A stretch of DNA of 64,000 nt from Membranipora membranacea (lineage: Eukaryota; Bryozoa; Gymnolaemata; Cheilostomatida; Membraniporidae): contig OU612067.1 in assembly GCA_914767715.1 (NCBI GenBank), forward strand, positions 14,017,001 to 14,081,000. The letters run 5' to 3'. Below are positions 1 through 13,798 of the stretch, in pieces. Both the position numbers and the translations under genes were made by a program. Under the pieces are notes generated by a model. The model worked only from the letters and a program-made list of their open reading frames with translations. It was not told the origin of the DNA and ran no database searches. The first letter of the stretch is position 1, and every line of letters begins with the position of its first letter.

Positions 1-215
1 CCTCTGCCACTCCTCTGATCATCTCCTCCTGATCCACTTGGGTAGCTAAGCTGCCATAGTTCACCCTGGGTCTCCATAGTAATTTTCAATTAGTGACATC
101 TCCTTTCTATTGAGTCTCCCTGTCCATCAGGATAGCCAGCCCACCATAATGAATGATTATACATCCTAGATCGCCATTATATAAGCAGCATTGAAAGCAG
201 CCATTCACTCCCTTC

Positions 216-292
216 TGAAAACAAATCGGTTAATCCGGAATGCCAGACATTCCACGGAGAACCAAAGGAAATAGCATAGAATGGTTATCAGG
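216..292. repeat. Direct repeat, first copy (partner 644-722)
   Basis: TGAAAACAAATCGGTTAATC and GCATAGAATGG recur about 430 bp downstream with some mismatches. Function unknown. Confidence 0.7.
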
Positions 293-643
293 TGACCTAA
301 TCTAAAGACTATGACACTAAAGGCAAAATGACAGGTCACTTCCCACTCCCAACAGTTCTAAGCAAATTCAGGAACATTGTTTAATGTACACAATAGACAA
401 TTTTTATCATTCAATTCGGAGTTGTATCCTCCTTCCTCGCGACAAAAAATAAAACTCATAATATTATCGCAATTATTTCCCTTCGCACTTGTGAGAGAAA
501 TGTCTAAATCTTCACAAACTTTATTTACATTATATTCCTGGCTCATCAGGATAGTTGGCTCGACATTGTCCATTATGTCGTCTGAACCATAGCTCTTAGT
601 ACTGGCACTCCCTCATTACCCCTCGGCCATCTACACTGCATCA

Positions 644-722
644 CTGAAAACAAATCAGTTGACCCGGAATGCAAGGCATTCCATGGAAAACCACAGAAAA
701 TAGCATGGAATGGTAACCAGAT
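644..722. repeat. Direct repeat, second copy (partner 216-292)
   Basis: CTGAAAACAAATCAGTTGACC and GCATGGAATGG match the first copy at 216-292. Confidence 0.7.
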
Positions 723-3700
723 GAACTAACCCAGTGATGAATGAAATAAAAGTTATGGATAGATCCGTTCAATCAAATTTTTGTTTACAAATACAGTATT
801 GAGCCAAAGCGCTTTGAATAAACTACCTGGTTAGACTAGTAACTATTTATTTACTTTTTCCTAGCTTGGAGTTGTCAACTGACCGACACTGGCAACCAGA
901 CAACTTTTATAATTTGTGAAGGATAGAGTATAATTATTTCCCATCTAATAACTTAAACCTAAATTACAAATTTAACCATGGTAACTATAACTTATACCTA
1001 CTGCTACAGAAAACACTCAATTACTACTGGTAAGGTACTCTCAATATTGGATAATGGATAGGTACCATTGGAAATTACTGATTCATCAATCAAATTTAAA
1101 CTGATGACTCTTTTAACCCAAACGCTAATCCTTATTTTTCGCCCTACACCCTTTTTGGTGAATTAAATTTTTCAACTAACAAACAACTAACAGACAAATG
1201 ACACTGACCAATGACCTTAACCACCGAGAATTCTGCCGTGGGTCCTGTACATTTCAAACTACAGTCATACTCCCCACCGCTCTCGGCATAACAACATCCA
1301 CTGTTGCCCAAATCAGCAGTCTCTGGGAGTGGCCCTGTAAGAAGAACTCAATTCAAATTGAATATACCATCAATATTTTGCCGATTCAAAGTTTGGAATG
1401 CCTGTGATCATGAAGCTCACCCTACCAACGTAGGCTCGTTAGCCCAGTTTGCCTCCCTGATTGCTTTATATTGGAAGGCTCACAGTAATTGCACTACAAC
1501 TGAATCATAGTCGCGAGTGACTTAGGCCCTACCATCAGGTGGAAGGGAAACCCAAACCCTACATGAAAGATTATTCCCGCATGTGACAGTCAGGGAGCGG
1601 CAGGACGCTGTGAAAGGCAATTCTAAAGAAATGTCTACTGACACTGAATACTGAGTATAGTGAAACAAAAATGAATAGTTCTCCTGGGCCCCCTCCCCAA
1701 AAACCTGCACATCACTCAACAGTAGGATACAATGCTTCAATCATCGGAGTAATCCTACAACTAAAGCTCCCAGGTCCCCGCGATCCAAATTTGACAGACA
1801 AGGTCATTGGCATGTGCCTACATTCAGAATTAGCTATAAATGTTTGTTTGAATCCATACACTCTTATCTACCTAATACAAAAAAGTATTAATTGCATAAT
1901 TTATCTTCATTTATTTAATTACTTCAAACATCTTATCCTAATTTAATCTTAGTTCATTGAATATCCAATGTGTATGAAACTAATGCTAACAGAGAGTTAT
2001 CCCCTCCTACATCAATAGATGGAGTGCTAATAAAAACTCCACCCCATATTCTACTAATGCTATTTAGGCTATTGAGGCTAGCAGTGTTGTCAGAACTAGT
2101 GGTCAGTTGATAAAACCAGCTTTTACTAACATACAGAGATATCTGCATTTACAATTACTTTGAACCTCAAAAAATAACTATCTAAAGTTTCGTCCGGATC
2201 TTTAACGGCGCACTAAGAGTCACCATTATAGATAAACAACACAATTGTCCAATACCAAGACCTCCCTTAAATAGTTAACTAAATAAATGATAAATCACAA
2301 ACATTGACTCCCAAATGACTGTGAAAACTCTAATGCGCATCTAAAATCTTATATTATCTAATTACAGGTAATACACCATCTGACATGCCCTTCTAAATTA
2401 GTTCCTGTATTTCTATGCGTGGTTGTGGTTGATACGCCTGCTATGTGAATTAAAGCCCACTGACAGCCAACCATGAAATAATTTACTTGAAATAAGTTTG
2501 TTAACATCAGAGTGGAAGTCAAGCAAAATTATGCCATAAGCAGGTTTAGTAGCATTTAACCCCCTAATACATTAGACATCTTTTTAATTAGATAGTACTC
2601 ATCAATCATACCTATTGCTATGGAAACTAACTACTTGTGTTAGTTGTGCTGTGCAGGTAGACTTCAACACTCAGCTAACCTCAGCACTAAGTCAACTAGC
2701 CTAGTAATAAATGAGGCCATATATATAATAGCGGAGATTCCCAATTTGGTAATCAACTACATATCTTAGTCATTATTAGACCTACAACTGAAAAGATTAT
2801 CCCCAACTGGGCGACAAGGTACGTACATTGAGTTATTTACAACAAGTACATGTGAATTCTATGTTTTGCCGGTACAGGGTTATTTGTGTTGAGAGGTTCG
2901 CAGCAATATAACTGTAATACTTATAAGTTCCCCAAATGACCATTGAACCATCCCGAGCCGACAAATAACCATCCTTTTAAAAACAACCTGACAAATCACC
3001 TACACAAATTTCCAATGGTTTACCTTGTCTTGTAAATACATTGGTATCAGTCAACACGCAATTATCCATAGAAAAATGATCATGAAACCAGCAATATTTA
3101 TATTCATATCACAATTTGTATTTGGTAGTTCAAACCCCATGATAGCCTGTAAGCTGACCAACTGGCAGGTATGGCGACGGGATATCTCAAGGCATCCGCC
3201 ACTTGTGACAGGTATGTTGTTGGGTAACTTTTTAACATAATTTGGAAGTCTGAATACACATAGCATTGTACATCAATGTCCATTATTACGCAATTTTCTT
3301 ATAGTCACTTCCTATCATCAGCATGACTTACCGTCCCCGTGGTTAAATGATCCAATTCTACCGAAAGGGTTTGTATAAAATGTCATTGCGTGTTGACTTT
3401 TGAGACCAGTTATAATTGTTTATATTCCGTTTGTAAAAATCAAAACCACAGACAACGTTGGTGAAAAACTTGCAAGAACATGGGAGTATAAATGTTTCAC
3501 TAGTCTAAAAAGATACTGGTGACAACAAAAATAAAACTCTTCAAGTTGTATAGAAAATTAGTGCACTTAACTCTAAACACAGGCAAAACAACTTACTGAA
3601 AGGAAAATTGCCAATAGTTTTGAAGATTCATCTTGAAATCAGAAGTTGAAAGTGCCTGATTTTTTACCAAAAAAAACAACTTGAAGAAAAAAAAAAAAAA

Positions 3701-4740
3701 AAAATATCCTATAAAATAATTATCCTCCTTATATCCTCCTTTATATCCTCTTTGTATAACATATGGACAATCAATCCCCCCAAGTGTACAGAGTCAGACC
3801 AGTTGTCAGATTGAGCCGGATTCAGATAATCTTTAATGAAGGAATGATATTAACTCAACTAAGTACGCGTATTTATTTGATTAGTCTGTAGCCTCTGACA
3901 ACTAGCCCTATAGGCCTATTCCATGCAAATGGAGTGATTAGTTGCCGCTGGAGCTCCCCGGTTTCAATTTTCCATAATTTTCCTCCTATTTTCCTTATAA
4001 TTTGTCCACCAATTTTTTCCTCCATAGTAATAATAATATTTTTCCAGTATCCTTATAAATATTTTGTTTATCTGTCCCAGCATTTTTCCTGGACCAGAAT
4101 TTCCCACAAGTTCTATTCAATTCACTTCAGTTTTTCCATCATTTATAAACACTTTTGTTGTCCATGGTTGTAATTTTGTCTTCTCAAAAGAAATTTCAAA
4201 CCCTATAATTTTCCCAACGCTTAACCTGGTGATTTGTGAGGTAAAGGCTGTTTCGTCAACTTACGTTGTAATGGGTGATTAATCTCCCTTCAGTAAAATA
4301 TGTCGTCGGCTCGGGAAGTTCGGTTTGAATACAATCCTATCCAGCATTAATTATATCTAGAGAATAGAATAATAATGTTAATGTCCTATAAATAAAACAT
4401 CTAGCTGATACGAAGCGTGAATGCGTTGATGCATGATTAACGCCCTTTAACTCTTATTATTACAGGCACTGGAAAGAAACAATCATGCTGATCGCCAAAA
4501 ATGACAAGCATCACACCAGCACCACAGTATGAGAGAAGAAGAAACATCCACTACACATCTTGAGAAATGGATAATGATAACTGAATTATGGCTAACTGTG
4601 GCAACAAAACTACAGCTATCGTCTCACTGGATTAATACTAAGAGACGCTCGATTAATACTAAGAGACAAAAAATGATACTGCTACATGTACTTACATGGA
4701 TATTACTCTAGATCGATGCTAAATAAAGTGGATATAATGA
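723..4740. other. No gene seen (left flank)
   Basis: All open frames here are short and unlike known domains, and none is flanked by a convincing run of splice sites. A poly-A run lies near 3689-3704. Pyrimidine-rich sequence lies at 3958-4180. I can support no gene or regulatory site. Confidence 0.6.
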
Positions 4741-4744
4741 CAAT

Positions 4745-4812
4745 AACTCAGCATGATCGCGAATCAGTCCCAAACTTGAAGGTCGTAAGTTAAAATTCAC
4801 TCGGGGCACCAG
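4745..4812 (+). other. tRNA-like fragment with encoded CCA (retroposed tRNA or SINE head)
   Basis: An A-box-like TAACTCAGCATG is followed by a region with AAGGTCGTAAGTT and the terminal CGGGGCACCA. The end resembles a tRNA T arm and acceptor with CCA included, as a retroposed mature tRNA would have. The anticodon arm pairs poorly and I cannot assign an anticodon, so I do not call a functional tRNA. Confidence 0.35.
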
Positions 4813-4896
4813 AATTCTGTCGCATATTCGACCCACTTGGGGCCGGATACCCGAGCAGAACAGACACCACTATTTTATTCATTTTGCTCATGTTTA

Positions 4897-4950
4897 TTTT
4901 GTATGGAGTTAACTTCTTCCGGTTGAGGAAGAAGGCAACTCCATACAAAA
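4897..4950. other. Perfect two-part hairpin (22 paired bases)
   Basis: TTTTGTATGGAGTT pairs with AACTCCATACAAAA, and inside it CTTCTTCC pairs with GGAAGAAG around a 6-base loop. The stem is too short for an ordinary pre-miRNA. It could be a small foldback element or a structured RNA. Confidence 0.6.
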
Positions 4951-5298
4951 AGTGTTTTGTCTACCTAATCAAATTTATCCACAACATTGTTCTTTACAAT
5001 TTTGTTACAAGCAGACGTCAGTTCAATTTACTAATGACTCATAGTTGAGATGCCTTTTCGACATTAAAATCAATTTTTATTCTTGAATAATAAACTAAGT
5101 TAGATTCCAGAAAAGCAATCTATACTTGACCAGAAACACATGCTCCAAGGGCTCTCCAACCAGAACTGACCCGCCTTGATGTTCCCCCGGTTTTTATATG
5201 CACAGGGGTTCACCACGGCGGGTGCGCATGGCCAAAAAACCGGAGATTGCATTTGCCCATCCTCTTGACCAAAGCGGAGATTTGATTTAGATTTTGTT

Positions 5299-5562
5299 TC
5301 TGATAAAAAGGTTTTAATTATCTATATCATTTAAATGTTTGCGTTTGAAACCTCCAAAAAGACGGAGGTTGGGCTTTAATTGATGTCTAATAAAAAGGTT
5401 TTAATTATATATATTATTCAAATGTCAGCGTTTAATCCCCTCCAAAAAGGCGGAGGTTGGGCTTTAATTTATGTCTAATAAAAAGGTTTTAATTATATAT
5501 ATTATTCAAATGTCAGCGTTTAATCCCCTCCAAAAAGGCGGAGGTTGGACTTTATAATTATA
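5299..5562. repeat. Minisatellite of about 87 bp, 3 units
   Basis: Units beginning TCTRATAAAAAGGTTTTAAT start at 5299, 5386 and 5474. Each unit has a short CCTCC...GGAGG hairpin (CCTCCAAAAAGGCGGAGG). The two right-hand units are nearly identical and the left one is older. Confidence 0.85.
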
Positions 5563-5632
5563 TACATTATTTTGAAGTGGTTGACGTCGTCTGGTATCAC
5601 CTGGCTGCATTCTCTTTATCTGAAATCTCCTG

Positions 5633-5852
5633 AGCTGTGAGAACTTGAGATCTCACAGCTTCTGCCCTCCCTTTTTATTGACTCTCCTGAGTCATCCGAG
5701 AAAGCTGTGAGGCTATCTCACAGCTTCTGCCGCTCCTTCTCCTGACCCTCCTGGGTCCTCCAAAGGAAGCTGTGAAGTTATCTCACAGCTTCTGCCGCTC
5801 CTTCTCCTGACCCTCCTGGGTCCTCCAAAGGAAGCTGTGAAGTTATCTCACA
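5633..5852. repeat. Hairpin minisatellite of 65-70 bp, 4 units, at the array breakpoint
   Basis: AGCTGTGA occurs at 5633, 5703, 5768 and 5833. Units contain the palindrome AGCTGTGA...TCTCACAGCT and CCTGACCCTCCTGGGTC. The last unit is cut in the middle of TCTCACA, exactly where homology to the SLC6 tandem units begins. Confidence 0.85.
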
Positions 5853-6151
5853 ATGTAAACTCCCACCTTAGCTAGTGAAAATTGATTTAAAAAAGACGTT
5901 GATTAGAGATAGCTCTCAATAAGTCAACCCAAAACTAGCAGCTTGTTAGGGGTGACTTATTTGGGGAAAGCTAAAGCTTATATGCGGTGAATTATGGGTT
6001 ATGTTTGTTTCACATACAGGCATCCCTATTGCCTCAATCTCCTTCGCCAACACCATTGAGGGCTGACTGTGATTTCACAAACTCGCTAACTAAATTCAAG
6101 GTAATATTATCCACTCTTGAATAGCTATACAGTTACGTTGTATCTCCTTAC

Positions 6152-9100
6152 CATGAGGAAAATGGGACTGACAAACTTCCAGCATATTCTCCAGTACATA
6201 CCAGGTGTGAATCCGAGCATCATTTTTGCGTCAGACAAGAATTGGTCTAAACCTGCAACAAAGTAAGGATTCAAAAGATGATAAAGATTTATAACTACTG
6301 CTTTCGTAATAGTGTAAATAGTGGTAGATTATTCAATAAATTAGCACAAAAATGACTAGCAGCATTTAAGGTTTTTTATTTCACCACAATATTAGAATAG
6401 TAGCCAGTTCAGGTCGATCTACATTGGACTTGGTCAACGCCATTCGGGAGGTTCTGAGAAAGCCCTAAAGGAATCACCATTATTGCAAATTATTCAGGAA
6501 TCGCAATACAATAAAAAACAATACAATACAACTTCAGCCTGACGCCCAGGCATATCTTATCACACATAATATGCGTTGGCATAAAATTTGTCTGCATTTT
6601 ATTTTACCAAGAATTCTTAACTATAATTTTTCATTTTATGTTGTAACTAATTTTCCTTTTTTTCTTTGGAAATTCAACGAAGATAGATTATGAGACGAGA
6701 TGCCTTTGATTGTAAAACAAAATTTGATTTTGCATGTGGATATAACTTACAGTCAGTTTGCAAACAGAGAGGAATCTAGCTGCAGTAATTGCATCCTCAC
6801 CCTACCGTAAAACCATCCTATGGCAATAGCTTCGAAAAAAACGACCAGAATAAGAGAGGTCCCAGCAGCAAATGTATCCAGTAGCGTTACCAGAAAGAAT
6901 CCGCCCTACAAAAAATGATCAATTCTCATCATTATAATAAAATAAGTATAGAATATTATAATATAAATTATACATTATGTTGAAAAGCGATGCTTATGGG
7001 GGAGACACCAATGGTTACTGATTGAGACTACACCTACAATGTGTTACTAACTAACATTCTAATTAATTCCGTTATATTATAAACATGCTTAAATTGGTGC
7101 TAGCTAACATTTAGTCACCCTTAAATTAGCTAAACTTAACTCTAGCTAATATTTACTCTTTTAGTGTATTTACTTACTCTGGTTGTACTGGCCAAGGAGC
7201 AAAAGAAAGACATGCCGACCACGACTGCTACAAAATCTCTCGGTGCCACCTGAATCTTTTAAAGAAGCCGCTTTACTCGTCAATAATTCCGGTACAGACG
7301 GACTCCAAACCTCCCATCTAAAAATATATACAAATAAAAAAATACTAATATATAAAAAAAATATTAATCAATTTTTTAAAACTAAGCATAAAAAATATTG
7401 TAGCCAACTGCAGATGCTTACAACAGCAAAGCATATTCTGATTTTCTAAACGTAGAAACTCACAACTTTATTGAGGGGATGCATAACACAAAATAATTAT
7501 TAATTGAACATATAATTCTGTCAAACCATCTATCAAAGCTATCAAAGCTATCAAATTTGACTAATAACACAAACTTGATGCCAGATTCTAGAACTCAAAC
7601 CATTTCGAACTGCTATTTTAACTCAGATTATCCAGTCAGGTTATTGAGTGCATGTATTTTCGTATTTTCGAAATGCTAACATTCCATCATTACTTGTCTC
7701 AATTAATCATATATCAAACATTCCCAGAACTTTCTCATGTCACTCTGCTGTCAGATATGCCAGGAACTGATGTTGTTTTTTGACATGTCATCCTATTGAA
7801 CCACTAACCTCCAGGATGAAAATATTCAAGGAATTAAATTAAAAGGTAAGGCCAAGAACTGCCAAAATCACAGACTAAATATTGGTGAATTTTGATTTTG
7901 AAATTCCTTTACGGCAGCTTCAATTGAAAATCTTCCCAAATCAATGACTAGTGGAATAAACAAGAATCAAATTTTCGATGCGCAAAGCCAAAAATTTAGA
8001 TTCAAATCCTGCACAAACGTACGGCTACTTATGTATGGTTGCTGGAACACACTTCTCATTCTTGAATGGTCCACAACTCCACATGTTCAATAATGTAATA
8101 CAGCCGACGACTTGTAGACTTTTGTCAACCAGTTTTTGAAGGTTGTTACTGAGACGTCGATCAAACCATCACATAAAATCTTGCGGATTTTTTGCTAGAT
8201 CCAGTTACTGACACAAAGTCTTATACTGATGGAATATTGCCACAAACAGCCATTACAATTATTTGACCACTGATCAATAAATTTATACTTATGGTAGCTG
8301 GTAGATTAAGTTTGATCCATTTCGTCAGCGTTGGAATCGTCAGTAGAGGGGGTGGGGCAATTCCAAAGCTGGCAAAATGGATCAAAGTTGATCTAGGTAG
8401 CAGGTATATGAACATAGCAGTGACAGATCACTTACAGCGCTGTCCATTCCAAGCATGATAAGCATGAAGAAGAAGAGCAGAGACCAGGCTGTAGATCCTG
8501 GGAGTGTAGCTATAGCCTGTGGATATACCTCGAACACAAGACTAGGTCCTGAAACAAGTATCAAACGTACTGATTTTTTTATTTGCCAATCGAAAATTAA
8601 TATTGGTAGGCTGATCAGAAAAATAGCATTTCATAAGCCAACATATCCAATATTTGGGCCTTTACAGTGTATACGATGCACATTATAATGCCTTTATATC
8701 CAATAAGTCGCTATTTAGGCCTGTTATTTTACATAGTATTTTCTTAACTAAGACAACACAACTCCTAAACCTACTCTAATACATATTTGTCATGTTCCTG
8801 TTTACAGCATGTGTTTCTCTTGCAGACCAGTTCACCACCATCAGATGTCACAGCCAGTGTAATCTGGCAGTGATGGATTTCAAAGTAAACTATCTAGGCT
8901 TGACATAATCTATAGATGTTACCCAAGAGAGAGAAATTACTCTCCGAATAATATTTATTATTCTGACCATGAATTTCGAACTCACAGAAACTGAGCAGAT
9001 TTTGGGTTTAAAATCCTTTTACAATAATCCACCATTGACAATTTCCCAAAACTTATGTGAAATGGAATAAATTTTTAGCAACTCTTCATTTGGCAAATTG

Positions 9101-12100
9101 AAAACCCTTTGAAAACTTTCAATATGTAGTAGGTTACATTGTAACCACACGCACCACATACCTGCAGAGGCGACTGTTTCTATAGGTTTTTGCATAGTCA
9201 CCGACATATATCCAAGATATACAAAAACAGTGCACCCAAAGAAGAGACTGGTGAAGCTGTTAATTCCTGATGCGATAAGACAGTCCATGTAACAGTTATT
9301 GTCAAACTTGTTATAGGAAGCCATGGCAAGATGCACTCCGAATCCTGCACCCACTGAGTAAAACACCTGGAAGGCTGCATCAATCCACACCTATTGTCAA
9401 GTAAAGATCATACCGTCAGTGGCAATTTTCAGCCATAGAAAGTAGAGTGTACAATACGGAGTTGCAGATGTACAAAAGTATTTCCGTACGAAAAAATTTC
9501 TTTACCAATAGGAAATGGTGTTGTAGCAAACAAATCAAGAGGTATATCACCCCTGCCATTATTATTGCAATTTCCAAGTGGCAATACAAGCATTATAGTT
9601 TAAACTCTAGCTGGGTTTCGGGAAATGGCATTTCATTATCATCAACCACCTGGGATGTAGTGATGATAATTGAATGTAGATCAAAGTGGATCCATTTGCC
9701 TGTGTTCGGAGTTTCCCCCTTCACTGGTCACGTCACATCTTAATTGAATGCCACTTCCAGCGATCCCAGGCAGATTTTAAGCATTGATACTATAATGCTT
9801 GTATTGTTTGCACTGAGGATTTACTGAGCTCACCTCTGGATCAGCCAACCTGCTCATAACTGGATTAGCGAAGTAGAAGAGACCTTTTGTCGCTCCCTCT
9901 AAGAATAATCCTCGGATGAACAAGATGAGTAATATAACATACGGCATCACAGCTGACACATACACCACCTGAAAGTACAACCGCAATTTATCAGTATACC
10001 CATAAGTCACCAGTAATAAAATTTACAGAAAAGCTGACCAAATATATTCCCATAATGCACCAGTTATTGAATATCCAGAATAGTTCTGACAAAATATAAT
10101 TCCATAATGTACTGGTGAGGGAATCTCCAGAAACACAACACAAAATCAGTAATACTTCAGGAGTGAAATGGTTGGTTGGGTGAGATTAAGCACTAAATAG
10201 AACGACTAGTCTATTTCAGTTTGGATGTCAACCTAACCACCAGTATATTTCGGTTAAGGTGATCAGACGTTGTCCGGGTTTGCTGTTATCAACCACCACA
10301 AAACACTGGTATGCGGCAGATAATGGAATGTAACTACCGCAACCATGTCCGAATTAGAGTAAATACTTGTCTGCGCATAGATTTAATGTATCTGGTGCAG
10401 ATGTTGGTGCACCACATGCATTCTCTGCATCATTTTCTAAGTATCTCAGAAACCTGCTGCTACACAAGGTGATATGAGCTAAGTTGAACTCAAAATAATA
10501 CCACTTGCATATCAGTGTGTTTTGTAGTACACGAGCTTAAAAGTTCCCCCATACATGATATGATACTATATTTCTATGCATATTACGATCCCATTCTAAT
10601 ACTACAATTCCAGGAACTGTCTTATATGCTGTGCTTTACAATTTATGCATGCAGAATATGAGAAGAGGAATTTCAAATGATGTCAACATCCCTCATTGTA
10701 ACCCACGACTTTTCATTATAATATATCTGATTATAATTTATTTGTTTTATCATGTCATGTTGAAGCAAAGTCCCAGACAACCGATTATCAGTTAGAACTC
10801 AAGAATGTTACAGACGTCAATGAAATAATGGTCTCAATGAAGTAATGATCTCGATATTTGTATAATATCATTATAAGTATTATAAGTGCTTATCTGGTAC
10901 CCAGCAAAATGACAGAGAAAAGGTACCATAGTTTTTGAGGCAGGCGAGGTGATAATATTTGACAGTTACATGCAAACAGTGGCATATATTCTAGATTATT
11001 CATAGAAATCATCATTCCTGCAGATCCAGAACAATCCACAAGATATTCACAGAACTCAAACTAATTACACATGATAGCAAAGAACCTAGATTTTATGTTG
11101 GTTTGAGGAACTTAAGACAAAATAGTGTAAGATAATTTGGAATGACACAAAATACTTGTTCAAGCCCTTGAACTACAGAAAACATGAAAACTTCGGCAGT
11201 TAAAGTAGCCTACCTTGCCGGATGACTTAACGCCTCTCCAGATAGCAAAGTAGATAATGATATAGGCTGTTAGTAGGCACATTGTGACCTGCCAGGTAGG
11301 GGGACCCATATCTCCTAGTCCTTAACTCACATGTACGCGCAACATCTTCATCCTGTTGGTAATATAATATTATATATAATAGAAATATTCAAACAAGTTT
11401 AAAAAAGAAATTCACGTCAATTAGGAGTTGTCCTCCACAAAAACTTTCTCCAATTATCTAGATACAACATACAGTAGTGCGCACAACACTGCACAACACA
11501 CAAATCTTCAGCTAAAAACCATGAGTCAAGCGCTGCTTTGAGGCCATCGCAAGAACAGCTTCCTCGTGGCCGACACCAGCAGCATGAAGCCACCCCTGTG
11601 TGTTGATGAGCATCTATATTAAATGGCTGAAGTAGCTATTGCATTCAAGTTTACGGGCAAACAAGTGGCATCATATAAGTAGTAGGACGAGGAAAAATGA
11701 AAGATCTTCTCTTAAAACCTGAGGGACTATTTACTTAGGTGTAAACAATGAAATATGTTATCAAGCCAGTGTCATCAATGCAATGATCTGGGAGTCGAAA
11801 CAGTTTGGCCTTCTCGTACTCTGTAAATTTCAGAATGAAGTTCCGCCGACGGAATGCAGTTAATGCGCACTATTTGTTCTTACTCAAAAAACTCTGTTGT
11901 TGGCCCTACTGATGTATTGCCCGCAATACTGTCCAATGTTTGATTATGGCATCCATTTCTAATTGCTTCGATATTTTCAATTTCATATAGAGAGTAATTG
12001 GTGATTGCGTCACCTGTCCAGTAGTCACACGTGTTCCATTCATTATTACAGGATGTCCAAGGTAGATTGAGAGTGAATGAAGAGAACAAATAGTATAACG

Positions 12101-12169
12101 ACCAAGCCATCACTGTATTATAGTAGAGTGACACGAGAAAAGAGACTGTAACTATCGACCAGCCAACTC
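6152..12169 (-). pseudogene. SLC6 transporter copy A, truncated at both ends, with stop and frameshift
   Basis: Exons corresponding to numbers 5-12 of the complete gene are 11884-12169, 11214-11352, 9834-9968, 9162-9390, 8436-8548, 7178-7317, 6806-6905 and 6152-6252. Missing at the 5' side are the N-terminus, TM1 and TM2. Missing at the 3' side are TM12 and the C-terminal tail, because homology stops near 5852. Exon 6 carries an in-frame TAA at 11322-11324, where the other copies read GAA. The TM8-TM9 loop exon (7178-7317) is 140 nt instead of 141, a 1-nt loss in an A run near 7231. A 119-bp intron deletion next to exon 11 turns its donor from GTAAGT into GTAGGG. These lesions make a functional transporter from this copy very unlikely. 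Confidence 0.92.
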
Positions 12170-13798
12170 CTACAAAAAAATAAAATAGAGGTTGAAGTGA
12201 GGTCTGAAAGAGGTCAATGTTTAGACAGATGGTTGTTTAGTTAGATTATGGTCAATTGAATTATGGTCCATATTGCTAAAAATTTTAACTGAGACATAGA
12301 TCAGATGATGGCGATGAAAACAGTCTAACACCTTATCTAATTCCTAAATATATGAGTCAACCTTTTATTGCCTTGCTGCTAGAAAATTGTTCTTAGATCA
12401 AACTCAAAGGACAACAGGAATTATCTCCCTCAGCTACAAAAATGCTCCTTCAATCAAAAGCTGATTTTCATGATAGCTGAGAGTGAATGTTATTAACCTT
12501 CACTTCGTGGATAAGATCTCATCTTCTTCACTGTGGACACATCTGAATATAAGACAACCAAAAACCGAGTCTACGCCATCAGTCATTAATATTTTGCAAA
12601 ACAAACATCATTAGTTTAACATCTCTCTCGCCTCATTCAGCTTTGTTTTAAGTTATGTATATACTCATTTTTTCAAGTTATTTCTGAAACCCTTCCGTTG
12701 TGGATGCTTCATGAGTGGGGCATTCATAGTGTGCAATGGATGATCAAATAAATGAGGAAAGATAATAGACATACAATATTATAGATAGTACGATATAGAT
12801 ATTATATAATAGATGTAATATAATAGATGTAATATAATATAACAGATATAACATAACAGATATTATATAATTGTTGTTTGTCCTGAATGGGTCAGAGCTG
12901 AAAAATATAGTCCTACTTCCACTAAATTTTCATAAAACTAATACATGGCCCACAAGCATGTACATGCTGTTGGAGAATTCAGAACATCTGCATACAATCA
13001 ATCAAAAGTATATGCAAAGTAATACTGGAATTATTCTAACCTTCACGTGAGTAAGCATAGTTTCCCCTGCCTAGGAAAATACTTCTTCGAACAAAACTGA
13101 TATTCATGATAGCTAAAATTAAACATTCTAAGCTTTCAAATTATGACCTAGGTTTCTTTTTCCAAATTTGTGGACAGAGTTGAATATGATATGACTAGAA
13201 ATGAGGCAAGGAACACTAATATTCCACCAAATAAAATAAATTATATATCTCAAGCTCTTGTATTGGGGATGGGAAACAAATGTATATAAATTTTCTGTTT
13301 TTGAAACTCTGCTACTGTTGCTGCTCCATGAGTGGGGCTCTCATAGTGCATTGTGGGAAGTCTAGTGAACAATAATATAATGAATGCCTTTGCTCTAATA
13401 TGGATAAGCTTGGATTTGGACAACCATTGCCATCAATCATTTGACAAGAGAATTCAGTCCATACCTATATCTATTATCAGGGTTTGCAAAGTAATTACTG
13501 GGATATTCCATTCTTCACCTAAGTATTCATTGATTTAGTTGAGCACAGTTCACTGTACATGTGGATTTCCTGAAGCATTACCTAATCTTTTAATCATTCA
13601 TTTCTTGCATGACTTCAAAAAAGTCCCTGGTACACAAATGGCAAAGGAAAGCTGACCTTGCAAAAGAGAATGATAAATCAATTTACAAAACCCATGCAAA
13701 TAGCGAATAGTAATCCCACGGCCCAGAGCTTTTCCTTGCAGATTACTCAATGACCCATAAACTTGGTGACCTTAAAACCATCTGCGTCCTGGCAGTGC

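Noticed and set aside
1-5851. Searched for TM12 and C-terminal exons of copy A
   Set aside because: No sequence resembling the PLWGNILGW or LQHWL exons was found on either strand.
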